From positions 434,001 through 498,000 of the forward strand of contig NZ_VCIA01000001.1 in NCBI RefSeq assembly GCF_005887555.1: a stretch of 64,000 bases of DNA, in the 5' to 3' direction. Shown piece after piece: positions 1 to 11,398 of this stretch. How positions within the stretch are numbered: the stretch's first letter is position 1; every line of letters begins with the position of its first letter. The DNA comes from Lentibacillus cibarius. Lineage in GTDB: Bacteria > Bacillota > Bacilli > Bacillales > Amphibacillaceae. Position numbers and translations under genes: made by a program. Below the pieces are notes generated by a model that was not told where the DNA came from, searched no databases, and saw nothing but the letters and a program-made list of their open reading frames with translations.

Positions 1-33
1 ACAATCATTGGCCAGACCTTGTTTTAGGGAGAT

Positions 34-546
34 TCAAAAGCTTGTAACTGTCAGCACATCATAACCTTCCAGTTTTTCCGACCCATTCAGGTATGAAAGT
101 TCTACAAGAAATGCACAGCCGACAACAATACCACCTAGTGCTTCCACTAATTGAATCATTGCCTCAATCGTTCCGCCCGTTGCAAGTAAGTCGTCCGTAA
201 TCAATACACGCTGCCCGGGTTTAATGGCGTCTTTATGGATTGTGAGAACGTTTTTGCCGTATTCCAGTCCATAGTCGACTTTAATTACTTCTCTTGGTAG
301 TTTACCTTCTTTGCGTACAGGGGCAAAGCCAACTTCCAGCGCATAGGAAACCGGACAGCCAATAATGAAGCCTCTTGCTTCCGGACCGACAACAAGATCG
401 ATATTTTTTTGACGTGCAAATGTCACAATTTCATCAACAGCTGTTTTAAAAACTTTTCCGTTATCCATCAATGGGGTAATATCTTTGAACTGTATACCTT
501 CTTTTGGCCAGTCGTCGACGATTTTTATATAATTTTTATAATCCAT
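34..546 (-). CDS. apt: Adenine phosphoribosyltransferase
   Basis: Salvage enzyme that joins adenine to PRPP to give AMP in the cytoplasm. The 170-residue protein has the normal length of the family, and the PRPP-binding motif [13 protein letters not shown] lies at residues 114-126, with the GPEARGF segment at about 54-60. The start ATG overlaps the recJ stop by one base (TGATG), so translation is probably coupled. The recJ-apt order is the one seen in Bacillus subtilis. The stop codon is only 33 bases from the window edge, so what follows cannot be seen. Confidence 0.97.
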   Translation of the reverse strand: MDYKNYIKIVDDWPKEGIQFKDITPLMDNGKVFKTAVDEIVTFARQKNIDLVVGPEARGFIIGCPVSYALEVGFAPVRKEGKLPREVIKVDYGLEYGKNVLTIHKDAIKPGQRVLITDDLLATGGTIEAMIQLVEALGGIVVGCAFLVELSYLNGSEKLEGYDVLTVTSF

Positions 547-2864
547 CAGTCAATTTCCTCCTCAGGCTCTAACCTGCATTCCAAACAATTGGAAAACCAC
601 GTTTTTAGTTCATTATATGTTGAATAATAAAGTGTTTTTTCAATTTCAACTCGGTTTAATCGTTCCTGATACTTAGCCGATTCACTTAAATCTTTCTTTA
701 AAGGATTAGCGTTAAGTTTCATTGTACCTTCTTCTATTTTAACAAAATCTAATTCAAAAAACACGTTTGACATAAACAATATTCTATCTTTCGTCCAACC
801 TTTCGCATCCATAACCATTGGCAATTCCTTCTGTAAATGGATGGTTTGCCGTTTGGCCAGGAGTCCATATAGCCATTTAAAGTCCTCTCTCGCTGGAAAA
901 GCTTTCATAAATGTACTATCCTGCAAATAAAAACATACATGAATATTATCCGGTTTAAGATTTTTAACAAGATTCTCCATCACCGTTAAACTGGGTGGAA
1001 AATCATATAAAAACAGTGTGTGGATACCTTTTAAGCTGCTAACATCTGTATCATAAGTAACACACACAACATTGCCGGGAAGCTGATTTGCATCAGGTAA
1101 TTGCTGGAATACCGCGGCATACCCTGTATCTTGCTGTACATACGGCGTGATGTCAAACCCTTTCATTCCACGGTGATCAAACAACTGCCATTCGTCAATT
1201 TGCATGTCTTGGATAACCATCTGAACCTTTCTGAAGCCATTCCATTCATTGATATTCAGCTCCCCAACCACCGACAACGGGGTTTGTCGCGACAACTGTT
1301 GATAAAGGTTACCTAATCCGAACGCGATGCCATCCAATTTATAATTATCTTTTTGGAATTGTAGCTTTAGATGCTTTTTTCCATTACCAATTTGACGTAC
1401 GCCCGATGGTATAGCTTTTACGTGGAACACTGGTTTGGGATTGGCCATGCCGAACGGTGCCAGTTGACTGATTTCGGTAACCAATTCTTCATTAATTTCC
1501 GGAATGGTTATTGTTTTAGAAATCTCAACTACTTGTGCAAAATCTGCTTTAGAAAGCTGCTGGAAGATCATAGCGTTCAGCTCCTGCTTCAATGTCTGCA
1601 CATTGCTTAGCGGGAGTGTCATTCCAGCTGCTTGGGCATGTCCACCAAAATGAGTGAAAATATCCCTTATCTCCATGCAGGCTGAGAATAAATCAAAAGC
1701 GGGTATGCTTCTAGCCGATCCTTTCACTTCACCATTTTCAGGAAAAATAGACAACACGATTGCCGGACGGTCGTATTTCCGTACAAGATTGGACGCCACA
1801 ATCCCTAATACTCCCTGATTCCATCCCTCTTTGGCAACAACGATAACGCCTTGATCGTTTACCGGACTTGCCATATTTTCCGCTTCTTTGACGATTTCAC
1901 TTACTATACTCTTTCGCTCCAGGTTGATTTCTTCCACCATGCCGGCTATACGGGCTGCATCATCCGTGTCGTCAGCCATCAATAGCTGAACGGCCAGGTC
2001 TGCATCCTGTAATCTGCCTACTGCGTTAAGTCTGGGTCCTATGGAGAAACCGACATCATCTTCAGTGACATGACCTTGTATACCGGATTCATTCTTTATC
2101 GCAATTATACCGGGCCTCGATGTGGTCGTTAATTTTTGCAAACCGTAATGGGCAATAATTCGATTTTCACCAAGTAACGGGACTAAGTCTGCAATAGTAC
2201 CAATTGCTGCCAGATCAAGCAATTGCTTTGGAAAATAGCCAAGCAGACTTTCGGAAAATTTGAGTGCTACTCCAGCCCCCGCCAATTCCTTAAACGGATA
2301 ATCCGGCGAGCATTTTGGATGTACAATCGCATAGGCATCCGGAAGCTCAGCCTGTACTTCATGGTGGTCAGTAATAATCAAATCAATTCCTAATCTTTTT
2401 GCGACTTCCGCTTCATGAACGGAAGCAATCCCTGTATCCACAGTAACAATTAATCGAAAGCCGTTTTCATAAGCTGCACGAAAGGCTGCTTCATTCGGGC
2501 CGTATCCTTCTGTGAAGCGGTTTGGTATATAATAATCACAGTCAGCTCCAAGATTCTGAAGTGTTTCCATCATTATGGTGGTTGAACTGACACCATCTGC
2601 ATCATAGTCGCCATACACAAGAATCTTTTCCTCTACTTCGATCGCTCTATGTATACGGTTGGTTGCCTTCTGAATATCTGATAACCATTCCACATTATAT
2701 AATTGTGCTAAATCAGGTGATAAAAATTTCTTAGCATCTTCGTTAGACTTTATCCCCCGCTGCATTAACAATTCACTGATGAGCGGTGAGAAGTTACCGA
2801 TATCAAAGTCCACCGGCCTTGTTATTGTTTCTGGAAAGTTCCATTTCATCTTGCTCTGTAGCAT
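546..2864 (-). CDS. recJ: Single-stranded-DNA-specific exonuclease RecJ
   Basis: 5'-3' single-strand DNA exonuclease used in recombination and repair. The 772-residue product carries the DHH-family metal motifs DYDADG (about 86-91) and TDHH (about 165-168), followed by a DHHA1 region with a GGHAQAAG motif near residue 420 and a RecJ OB domain. The C-terminal part after residue 570 is the extension found in Bacillus-type RecJ. The ATG at 2864 is chosen because AGGGGTGAG lies just before it; an in-frame TTG at 2882 has no such site. The gene ends overlapping apt by one base. Confidence 0.96.
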   Translation of the reverse strand: MLQSKMKWNFPETITRPVDFDIGNFSPLISELLMQRGIKSNEDAKKFLSPDLAQLYNVEWLSDIQKATNRIHRAIEVEEKILVYGDYDADGVSSTTIMMETLQNLGADCDYYIPNRFTEGYGPNEAAFRAAYENGFRLIVTVDTGIASVHEAEVAKRLGIDLIITDHHEVQAELPDAYAIVHPKCSPDYPFKELAGAGVALKFSESLLGYFPKQLLDLAAIGTIADLVPLLGENRIIAHYGLQKLTTTSRPGIIAIKNESGIQGHVTEDDVGFSIGPRLNAVGRLQDADLAVQLLMADDTDDAARIAGMVEEINLERKSIVSEIVKEAENMASPVNDQGVIVVAKEGWNQGVLGIVASNLVRKYDRPAIVLSIFPENGEVKGSARSIPAFDLFSACMEIRDIFTHFGGHAQAAGMTLPLSNVQTLKQELNAMIFQQLSKADFAQVVEISKTITIPEINEELVTEISQLAPFGMANPKPVFHVKAIPSGVRQIGNGKKHLKLQFQKDNYKLDGIAFGLGNLYQQLSRQTPLSVVGELNINEWNGFRKVQMVIQDMQIDEWQLFDHRGMKGFDITPYVQQDTGYAAVFQQLPDANQLPGNVVCVTYDTDVSSLKGIHTLFLYDFPPSLTVMENLVKNLKPDNIHVCFYLQDSTFMKAFPAREDFKWLYGLLAKRQTIHLQKELPMVMDAKGWTKDRILFMSNVFFELDFVKIEEGTMKLNANPLKKDLSESAKYQERLNRVEIEKTLYYSTYNELKTWFSNCLECRLEPEEEID

Positions 2865-2914
2865 GTACTCACCCCTGACCAATATAGTATACAGGAGATT
2901 GGTCTCGTGAGCAA

Positions 2915-3256
2915 TTAGGTTTCGCTACCAGATTGTTTTTCAATGGAATCGTCTTCTTCGGATTCTGTTATTTGTTCAGATTCATCCACACCATGTTCCT
3001 TCAGGATGGATCTTAAGCGATTACACTCTGCCTGTAATGCCTTGTGTTCGCGCTGCTGCCGAATTATTTTCACAACACCTGCTGATGCTGTAATGATACC
3101 TCCCATTAATACGGAAAATAAAATAACAAGTATAAGCGGGGCCTTCCCAATTCCCAATAGATAATTGACCTCTACCGGACTGACGTTCGCGACAGCAAAA
3201 ACGGCAACAATAATAACAAAAATAATGGCAAGAATAACATAGGATTGCCATTTCAC
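2915..3256 (-). CDS. LapA-domain small membrane protein (YrvD-like)
   Basis: A 113-residue protein with two N-terminal membrane segments (about 5-24 and 38-62), a basic stretch, a short coiled region with QQREHKALQAE, and an acidic tail. This is the layout of the LapA/DUF1049 family, whose enterobacterial members act in lipopolysaccharide assembly; in Firmicutes the role is not known. It sits between secDF and recJ, as yrvD does in B. subtilis. Start is GTG at 3256 behind a strong AAAGGAGGT. Confidence 0.8.
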   Translation of the reverse strand: MKWQSYVILAIIFVIIVAVFAVANVSPVEVNYLLGIGKAPLILVILFSVLMGGIITASAGVVKIIRQQREHKALQAECNRLRSILKEHGVDESEQITESEEDDSIEKQSGSET

Positions 3257-3395
3257 AGCAATACCTCCTTTAGAGTTTGGTCCTGTAAACTAAATTACCC
3301 TTTTTCAGCCTTTTTTAAAAGATAAGAAACCATAAAATTTAGCGAAATGACTTGGATAATCCACGGTCCGGCTTCAGCGCCTTTGTTCACCATGA

Positions 3396-3428
3396 AAGAC
3401 CCCCGAAGCAGTTCGATTCGGGGGTCTT
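3396..3428 (-). terminator. Terminator downstream of secDF
   Basis: A perfect 12-bp stem (3396-3407 with 3417-3428, GACCCCCGAA core) and a 9-base loop lie 13 bases past the secDF stop. Only a short run of T follows on the minus strand, so strength is uncertain. Confidence 0.7.
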
Positions 3429-3441
3429 CTTGTTGGCCAAA

Positions 3442-5718
3442 TTACACTTGCGGGCCTTCAGTACGTTTCTTTTTGGCGAATTCAACTGGTTTGTCTTTAA
3501 TATTTTTCCCGCGCCAAACGAGCCACAGCTGTGATGCCAAGAACAGAGAAGAATACGTACCTGCTAATAGTCCGACTGCCAGCGCAATTGCAAAACCGGC
3601 GATGGACTGTGCACCAAGAAACAGAAAAGCCAATACAGCAATTAGTGTTGTTATGGTTGTATTAACGCTTCGGGTCAAGGTTTGCACAAGGCTCCTGTTA
3701 ACGACTTTGGCAAGTTCTTTAAACGTTTTAATTCGTTTTTCCTTGCGTAAGTTCTCTCGTATTCTGTCGAACGTAACGATTGTGTCGTTAATCGAGTAAC
3801 CAATGATGGTTAGAATGGCCGCGACGATTGTGACGTCAAACTCAATCTGGGTCAAGCTGAAGATTGCCAATATGAAAAACGCATCATGGATTAACGCAAT
3901 AATCGCTGTAATAGCAAAAAACAGCTCGAATCGTAATGTTACATAAAGAACGATTCCGATTGATGCAATAGCTACTGCGTAAATCGCATTTTTAACCAGT
4001 TCTTCTCCTACAATTGGGGAGACAACGCTCACACTGGTATCCGCATCAAAGTTTTTCTTGAAATATGCTTGTACATCAGCAATCCTGTCCTCATCAATGA
4101 CCTTATCATAACGGAGGACGGCACCTTTATTGTTGTTACCGGTCAAGACAACGGATTTAGCTGGCAAATTAAGTTCATCCAGTCCATTTTCTATTTCCTC
4201 TGCACTAAGACTGTTATCCGCTGCCAACTGAACTCGTGATCCGGCTGTGAAATCAATTCCCGGATTCAATTGAAAGATACCGAGTGAGACAGCACCAAGA
4301 ATAACCATGGTCGCTGAGGCAATGAAAAATTTCTTCCGATGGTGGACAACATTCAATTCCCTATTAAATGCTTTCGGCTCACGCTCAGTTGTATCAGCGA
4401 TATCCTTAATGTCCTTCTGTTTGACACCGAACCAGCCAGGACGATTTTTCAAGAACCTGCTGCGCACCCATAATCCCATTAATAATCTGGTGCCGTATAC
4501 CGCTGTTAGGAAGCTCACGACAATACTCAAGATGAGCATGGTTGCAAAACCTTTGACTGAGCTAGTACCAAAACTAAACAGTACCGCTGCAGCAAGTAGC
4601 GTCGTAATATTGGCATCAACAATTGCCCTTAGTGAGTTTTTCGAACCTGCCTTAAACGACGCAAAAATAGATTTACCTTCCCTGATCTCTTCTTTGATCC
4701 GCTCGAATGTGATCACATTCGCATCAACCGCCATACCGACACCGAGAATTAGCGCTGCTATACCCTGCAGTGTCAGGACACCGTTCATCAGATTAAACAC
4801 TAGTAAAATCAGATAAATGTATATACTTAAATTAATCGCTGCGATAACACCAGGAAAACGATAAACAGCCATTATAAATAAAAAGATAATGCTAATCCCG
4901 ACGATCCCGGCAAAAACTGTTTTATCCAGTGCCTGTTCACCAAACTGCGCACCTACCGTATTAGAGTACAGTTCCTCCATATTGACCGGTAGCGAACCTG
5001 CGTTGATAATATCTGCCAGCCGTTGTGCCGATTCGACCGTGAAATTTCCTTCAATCATGACATTGGTCGTATTCAGCGTTTCTTTAACACCTGCAGCAGA
5101 AACATATTTTGGATCTTCTTTCTTCACCTCTTCTTGAAATGAATCCCCTTTCTGATAATCCATCCAGATAACGAGAAGATCCTTACGTTGCGGGAATGGT
5201 ATACCGCGTTGATACTTTGAAGATAACTTACTAGTGATATCCCGGAATTTCGATGAATCTTTTAGCTTCAAGGTAACAATCGGCTCATTTGACCGCTGAT
5301 GGAAATCCTGCTTTGCCGCTCCCTCAACAAGATTGTTTCCGTCCATTAGTTTTTCATCATTTACATTTCGGAATGAGATCCGTGCGGAAGTCGATAAAAG
5401 TTCCCGTGCTTCTTCCGGGTTTTCAACGCCGGCAAGCTGAACACGAATTCGATCATCACCTTCAATATCGATATTTGCTTCACTGATGCCAAGCCGGTTC
5501 ACTCGGTCATTCAGTATTCGGACAGTCGACTCAAGTAAAGCTCTGTCCGTCTCTTCATCTTCATCAACAGGTTCCACTTTATATAAAATTTCAAAGCCGC
5601 CCTGCAGATCAAGACCTAAATTAGTATCTTTTGTAATTCCTGTCACCGTTGTTCCGATCGTTCCTGCGAATAGTAAGACAATCAGAAAAAAGGCAACGAT
5701 TCTGCCTCTGTTTTTCAT
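3442..5718 (-). CDS. secDF: Fused protein translocase subunit SecDF
   Basis: Membrane chaperone that uses the proton gradient to help exported proteins leave the Sec channel. At 758 residues it is one natural SecD-SecF fusion, the form typical of Bacillus. The SecD half opens with a membrane helix and the LGLDLQGG motif (about 34-41), then a large external domain and six membrane segments; the SecF half begins near residue 450 and has the LNPGIDFTAGS signature near 480. Start ATG follows AAGGGAGG. comN lies upstream on the same strand, and YajC, its usual partner, is encoded at 9.9 kb. Confidence 0.97.
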   Translation of the reverse strand: MKNRGRIVAFFLIVLLFAGTIGTTVTGITKDTNLGLDLQGGFEILYKVEPVDEDEETDRALLESTVRILNDRVNRLGISEANIDIEGDDRIRVQLAGVENPEEARELLSTSARISFRNVNDEKLMDGNNLVEGAAKQDFHQRSNEPIVTLKLKDSSKFRDITSKLSSKYQRGIPFPQRKDLLVIWMDYQKGDSFQEEVKKEDPKYVSAAGVKETLNTTNVMIEGNFTVESAQRLADIINAGSLPVNMEELYSNTVGAQFGEQALDKTVFAGIVGISIIFLFIMAVYRFPGVIAAINLSIYIYLILLVFNLMNGVLTLQGIAALILGVGMAVDANVITFERIKEEIREGKSIFASFKAGSKNSLRAIVDANITTLLAAAVLFSFGTSSVKGFATMLILSIVVSFLTAVYGTRLLMGLWVRSRFLKNRPGWFGVKQKDIKDIADTTEREPKAFNRELNVVHHRKKFFIASATMVILGAVSLGIFQLNPGIDFTAGSRVQLAADNSLSAEEIENGLDELNLPAKSVVLTGNNNKGAVLRYDKVIDEDRIADVQAYFKKNFDADTSVSVVSPIVGEELVKNAIYAVAIASIGIVLYVTLRFELFFAITAIIALIHDAFFILAIFSLTQIEFDVTIVAAILTIIGYSINDTIVTFDRIRENLRKEKRIKTFKELAKVVNRSLVQTLTRSVNTTITTLIAVLAFLFLGAQSIAGFAIALAVGLLAGTYSSLFLASQLWLVWRGKNIKDKPVEFAKKKRTEGPQV

Positions 5719-5766
5719 CCGATGGTAGCCTCCCTTAATTGCGTTCGGACATTTTCAACTATATAA

Positions 5767-6057
5767 TTACGATTCCTTTTTGGTCAGCGCAGCAATCGAC
5801 GCCATTAAATTATCATCCTGATGAGCATTTATTGTCAAGTAACTCATGTAAACATTTGATGATAGACGGAGAATATCCTGAACGATTTCAAACAGTCGTT
5901 TAGATGGGTTATTTTTCCATACTTTCTCGTTCAAGCAATTCCATATATCTTCCGCGGTAACTTTATCATATCCCATAAGCCGGAATTCGCTTGCTTTACT
6001 TTCCAGCGCAGGAAACACTTCTTCTTTCCATTCATGAACCGATTTAACCATCTCCAC
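5767..6057 (-). CDS. comN: Post-transcriptional regulator ComN
   Basis: A 96-residue cytoplasmic protein of the ComN/YrzD family. In B. subtilis ComN acts after transcription to raise expression of the comE competence operon and interacts with the division-site protein DivIVA. Assignment rests on overall family resemblance (N-terminal VHEWKEEVFPAL, central GYDKVTAEDIWNCL) and on position between secDF and spoVB, which is the B. subtilis order. GTG at 6057 is preferred over the ATG two codons later because GGAGGGGG is six bases upstream of the GTG. Confidence 0.85.
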   Translation of the reverse strand: MEMVKSVHEWKEEVFPALESKASEFRLMGYDKVTAEDIWNCLNEKVWKNNPSKRLFEIVQDILRLSSNVYMSYLTINAHQDDNLMASIAALTKKES

Positions 6058-6177
6058 GTAAATCCCCCTCCTCCTTCAAAAGACCATTTCTGTTTATCGG
6101 TTGATGCTTGTCATGCTTGGCCTATTCTACTGCATATACATTATTGTATCCGAAATTTTATTTTTTGAGAAGGTAGG

Positions 6178-7740
6178 TTGGCCATATTGAGCAAACAAAC
6201 ATTTTTACAGGGAACATTGATCCTGATAGCCGCTGGCATGGTAACTAGACTACTGGGCTTTATCAACCGCCTTGTCGTTGCTAGGGTAATGGGTGAAGAA
6301 GGTGTTGGCCTTTATATGATGGCATTGCCTACATTATTCCTTGTCATCACCTTAACACAGCTTGGGCTCCCTGTGGCCATTTCTAAACGGGTTTCAGAAG
6401 CAGAAGCAAAACATGATCGAGCAAAAGTTAAGCGAATACTAGTTGTGTCACTCATCATAACCGGTATAACAAGCATTGTTTTCACAGTAGGCATGATTCT
6501 TGGTGCACCCTTTATTGCTTCAACACTTCTAACAGACGACAGGACCATGTATCCATTAATAGCAATCAGTCCAATCGTTCCAATCACCGCCATGTCTTCC
6601 GTGATACGGGGTTATTTTCAGGGAAGGCAGAATATGAAACCGCAGAGTTATGCGCTAGTGATTGAACAAACAGTCCGCATCGTATTCGTTGCCTTTTTTG
6701 TAAATCTGCTTATGCCGTATGGTGTTGAATTTGCTGCGGCAGGTGCCATGTTCAGTGTGATACTTGGTGAATTTGCTTCGTTGTTATTTCTCGTATGGTT
6801 ATTTAAACGGAATAAAGTAGTACGCATCAGACATCGGTTTTTCCATTACATCAAGTCTAGTAAAGAAACGATAAGAGAGCTTTTTTCTATTTCTCTGCCA
6901 AGTACTGGTAGCCGATTCATCGGAAATATATCACATTTCCTTGAGCCAATTCTTGTTGCTCAGAGCTTGGCAATTGCCGGCATTTCCAGTTCAATGGCAA
7001 CCAAGCAATACGGTGAACTGACAGGATACGTGTTACCATTACTGTTTTTGCCTACGTTTATAACGAATTCGTTGTCGATTGCATTAGTACCATCCATTTC
7101 GGAGGCGGATGCCCACAAAAATAGCCACCTTATCCATTACCGGGTTCACCAGGCTATTCGGATTTCATTTGCTTCCGGCGGTCTGGCAACCGTTGTACTC
7201 ACATTGTTCGCTCAACCGATCCTGACATTTATGTATGGTACTGACAGCGCAAGCAACTTTCTGATACTGATGGCACCTTTTTTCCTTTTACTTTATATTC
7301 AGTCACCACTACAGGCCGCTTTGCAGGCACTTGATTTGGCCAGACCAGCGATGTGGAATAGTTTCATTGGAGCAGGGGTGAAACTGACTGTGCTCTTTTT
7401 CCTTGCGTCCAACCCAACATTCGGCATCAATGGGGTTGCTATCGCTATGTCCGTCGGTGTTATTCTCGTAACACTACTGCATTTGGCTAGTCTTCATAAG
7501 GAGATCAAGTTTTCAATACCAGGGAAAGATATTTTAAAAATGGGAATGTTAATTGGTTTAACGTGGTTAAGTGGACACTATATAAAAAATGCTTTCTCCG
7601 GACTTGAATCGAATTTATTCTTTTTAATGCTAATCCTTGCACTGTTGTCCTTCATATACGTCATTTTGCTGTTTGTATTACGATTCATCACCAAAGACGA
7701 ACTGCGACAGATACCGATTATACAAAAGTGGGTACAGTAA
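6178..7740 (+). CDS. spoVB: Stage V sporulation protein B, MOP-family flippase
   Basis: A 520-residue polytopic membrane protein of the polysaccharide/MurJ-type exporter superfamily, with about 14 hydrophobic segments and the N-terminal GMVTRLLGFINRLVVAR signature. In B. subtilis SpoVB is needed for spore cortex, probably by moving lipid-linked peptidoglycan precursor in the mother cell. Start appears to be TTG at 6178 behind AGAAGG; a second TTG nine bases downstream is possible. It is transcribed away from comN and converges on the ArsB-type transporter gene. Confidence 0.93.
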   Translation: MAILSKQTFLQGTLILIAAGMVTRLLGFINRLVVARVMGEEGVGLYMMALPTLFLVITLTQLGLPVAISKRVSEAEAKHDRAKVKRILVVSLIITGITSIVFTVGMILGAPFIASTLLTDDRTMYPLIAISPIVPITAMSSVIRGYFQGRQNMKPQSYALVIEQTVRIVFVAFFVNLLMPYGVEFAAAGAMFSVILGEFASLLFLVWLFKRNKVVRIRHRFFHYIKSSKETIRELFSISLPSTGSRFIGNISHFLEPILVAQSLAIAGISSSMATKQYGELTGYVLPLLFLPTFITNSLSIALVPSISEADAHKNSHLIHYRVHQAIRISFASGGLATVVLTLFAQPILTFMYGTDSASNFLILMAPFFLLLYIQSPLQAALQALDLARPAMWNSFIGAGVKLTVLFFLASNPTFGINGVAIAMSVGVILVTLLHLASLHKEIKFSIPGKDILKMGMLIGLTWLSGHYIKNAFSGLESNLFFLMLILALLSFIYVILLFVLRFITKDELRQIPIIQKWVQ

Positions 7741-7835
7741 AGGAGAAAATATAAACGTTCGCCTTGCACCTTCACGTATGTTGTTGACTCATGTTCAGTA
7801 GTGAAGGGTTTACATCCACTAATGTGTAGTAAAAA

Positions 7836-7896
7836 GAAAAATCCGAACTGATTCAAAATTTGACGAAAAAATTTTGAATCACCGTTCGGATTTTTC
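7836..7896. terminator. Bidirectional terminator hairpin, copy 1 of a repeat
   Basis: Perfect 13-bp outer stem (7836-7848 with 7884-7896, GAAAAATCCGAAC arm) and perfect 11-bp inner stem (7850-7860 with 7870-7880) separated by a small internal loop. A/T-rich flanks make T-runs on both strands. It lies between the convergent spoVB and transporter genes. The outer stem and parts of the inside recur at 18192-18251. Confidence 0.8.
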
Positions 7897-7979
7897 TAAT
7901 TAAATATCAACTTTCGCAACCTAAAATGAATACATAGACTTGTAAGAATAAAGAAAGCTTGCCATGTCTCATTAAATGC

Positions 7980-9272
7980 TTATCCCATATACGGAATCAA
8001 ATAGCGGATATATAAATAAATGGTAGCTATCGCAAGGGACAATAGTACAAATGGTACTCCATAGAGCATGAAACGCAGAAATGGAATCTTTTGACCATCT
8101 CCTTCTGCAAGACCAGCAACAACGACATTGGCGGATGCACCAATCAATGTTGCATTGCCGCCCATACAAGCGCCCAGTGCTAGTGACCACCAGATCGGGT
8201 CGAGATAAACCATGCCGTAGCTTTCAAATTCTTCAATAACAGGGATCATCGCCGCGACAAATGGAATATTATCAACAATCCCTGAAAACAAACCGGAAAT
8301 CCATAAAATTAGTATCGCTGTCGCCGCATAGTCTCCATCTGTCCAAAGCACAATCGCCCTAGCCAATTCATCAATTATGCCTACTTCCTCCAGGCCACCA
8401 ACTAACGCAAACAGACCAATGAAGAAAAATAGTGTCACCCATTCCACTTGCGAAAAAACTTGTTCCGTCGACAGTTCACCTTCTGATAGTAAAAGCAAAA
8501 GAACCGCACCGCTTAAAGCTATCACCGTTAAATCAATATGAAGAAATGTTTGGAAGATAAAACCAGTTAACGTCATGATAAGAACGGTGATTGATTGATA
8601 AAGCATTGGGCTGCGTACAAGATAGGTTGATGCGTCCATTTCCATCAGCTTTTGCTTATTTGATGCGCTTGATTTTAGTGTCTTCCGGAATAAGGGAAGC
8701 AATATGGCAAGCATCGTGATAAACATGATGCCAGCTATCGGCGCCAAATGATTGATAAATGATAGAAAAGTAAGATGATCGACCGCCTGTCCAATCATAA
8801 TATTGGGTGGGTCTCCGATTAGCGTCGCTGTCCCGCCAAGGTTGGAACTGAAAATCACTGCCAATAAATATGGAAAGACCGGGAGTTGCAGCTGCCTTGT
8901 TATTTTCAGAACTATTGGTACTAATATCAGAACCGTTGTCACATTATCAAGCAGGGCAGAGCCTATTGCTGTTAGAACACACAAACCTGCCATAAGCGGA
9001 ATTGGCGCACCTCTTACCTGCTGCGCGAAACGGATAGCAATGAACGAAAACAGACCAGTTTTTTCCGTAATCGATATAAGCACCATCATAGAAAACAACA
9101 AAGCAATGGTATTCCAATCGACATAATGCAAAAACACGTCATTAACACGATAAATTCCTGTTAATAACAGTAAAGTTCCACCGGCAAGCGCAACAACAGC
9201 ACGGTTTATTTTCTCCGTCATAATAAACAGATAACTAACAGCGAAAATCACTGCCGCTAAAATGACATCCAT
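7980..9272 (-). CDS. ArsB/NhaD-type (SLC13-like) ion transporter
   Basis: A 430-residue membrane protein with 10-12 hydrophobic segments. The segments NLGGTATLIGDPPNIMIG (about 145-162) and GGNATLIGASANVVVAG (near 385-400) are the paired, inverted-repeat substrate motifs of the ion transporter superfamily that includes ArsB arsenite and NhaD sodium/proton carriers. The ion cannot be told from sequence; no arsC or arsR is nearby, which weakens an arsenite role. ATG at 9272 is preferred over the longer frame because AAAGAGGA precedes it. It stands alone between terminators. Confidence 0.85.
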   Translation of the reverse strand: MDVILAAVIFAVSYLFIMTEKINRAVVALAGGTLLLLTGIYRVNDVFLHYVDWNTIALLFSMMVLISITEKTGLFSFIAIRFAQQVRGAPIPLMAGLCVLTAIGSALLDNVTTVLILVPIVLKITRQLQLPVFPYLLAVIFSSNLGGTATLIGDPPNIMIGQAVDHLTFLSFINHLAPIAGIMFITMLAILLPLFRKTLKSSASNKQKLMEMDASTYLVRSPMLYQSITVLIMTLTGFIFQTFLHIDLTVIALSGAVLLLLLSEGELSTEQVFSQVEWVTLFFFIGLFALVGGLEEVGIIDELARAIVLWTDGDYAATAILILWISGLFSGIVDNIPFVAAMIPVIEEFESYGMVYLDPIWWSLALGACMGGNATLIGASANVVVAGLAEGDGQKIPFLRFMLYGVPFVLLSLAIATIYLYIRYLIPYMG

Positions 9273-9411
9273 ACGCCATCCTCTTTCATTAAATGATTGT
9301 CCTTTTACCACTGTATGCCAGATAACAGATAAATATTTTCAGTCTATTTTTCTGTTGGAATGAATAGGTTAACAGTGTGTATGGACAATCAATAAGAAGG
9401 AGGCTAGAGGC

Positions 9412-9792
9412 GTGCATAAACAACAATTTACCGCTTTATTGTACGGCTGGATTGCGGTCCTCGGTCTGATTTTAGTGACTAGCATCGTTCTTTCTTTACT
9501 GCTTCAATTTACAACAATGGACCAAACCGTATTATCATGGGTTACCTTAGCAGCGGGACTAATCATTTTATTTATTGGTGGCGTGATTGCTGGTATGAAA
9601 GGCAAAGAAAAAGGTTGGGTTATTGGTGCAGTGACAGGGCTAGGGTTCACCTTATTCACATTTCTCGTACAGTTTCTCGGGTATCAGCAGACATTCTCCG
9701 CTGAACAGTCACTCACCCATACCGGGTTTATCCTTGCTGCATTGGTTGGTGGAGTCATCGGAGTCAATATGGTTAAAGGGGAAACGACATAA
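9412..9792 (+). CDS. TIGR04086 family membrane protein (YrzE-like)
   Basis: A 126-residue protein with four hydrophobic segments (about 10-31, 40-60, 68-88, 103-120) and little else. Length, topology and place next to yajC match the YrzE/TIGR04086 family, which has no known function. Start is GTG at 9412 behind AGAAGGAGG. The gene has its own terminator 8 bases past the stop and faces yajC. Confidence 0.8.
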   Translation: MHKQQFTALLYGWIAVLGLILVTSIVLSLLLQFTTMDQTVLSWVTLAAGLIILFIGGVIAGMKGKEKGWVIGAVTGLGFTLFTFLVQFLGYQQTFSAEQSLTHTGFILAALVGGVIGVNMVKGETT

Positions 9793-9799
9793 AAAATTT

Positions 9800-9836
9800 A
9801 AAGAAGCCGATCCAAAATTGGACTGGCTTCTTTTTT
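9800..9836 (+). terminator. Terminator of the yrzE-like gene
   Basis: A 9-bp stem AAAGAAGCC (9800-9808) with GGCTTCTTT (9825-9833), followed by more T residues. It lies directly after the 9792 stop and may also serve yajC from the other side. Confidence 0.85.
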
Positions 9837-9864
9837 ATCCCTTTATGTACGCATTCATAAAGTA

Positions 9865-10131
9865 TTATTCTGCATTATTTTTTACTTCACGGATTGCTGA
9901 GCGGTCGAATGTCAACTTCGGCCCATTATCCTCCTGAAGAACGACGGTATCTTCATCCAGTGCATGAATAACTCCATGCAAACCGCCGATTGTTACTATT
10001 TTATCTCCTTTTTGCAAATTAGCTTGCATCTCCCTTACTTGCTTCTGCCGCTTTTGCTGCGGACGGATGAGCAGGAAATAAAAAATAACAAAGATTAAAA
10101 TAATCGGTAATAATGATGCGAGTGTCCCCAT
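9865..10131 (-). CDS. yajC: Preprotein translocase accessory subunit YajC
   Basis: An 88-residue protein with one N-terminal membrane helix (about 4-22) ending in the hallmark FLLIRPQQKRQK, then a small cytoplasmic KOW-like domain (GDKIVTIGGLHG). YajC associates with SecDF. The longer open frame to 10215 is rejected: GAAGGAGGG stands just before the ATG at 10131, and the extra part overlaps tgt. It lies 16 bases below tgt, the common queA-tgt-yajC arrangement. Confidence 0.95.
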   Translation of the reverse strand: MGTLASLLPIILIFVIFYFLLIRPQQKRQKQVREMQANLQKGDKIVTIGGLHGVIHALDEDTVVLQEDNGPKLTFDRSAIREVKNNAE

Positions 10132-10147
10132 TCTAGTCCCTCCTTCG

Positions 10148-11337
<1,190 letters not shown>

Positions 11338-11398
11338 TTATCCGGCATGCCCTAATCGTGCCGGAACTTGTCTTTCTAGTATTGACAACGTGCTTTCA

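Noticed and set aside
6160..6180. Sigma-E promoter before spoVB
   Set aside because: TATACATT near 6137-6145 resembles a -10, but the only -35-like element is 8 bases away instead of about 14.
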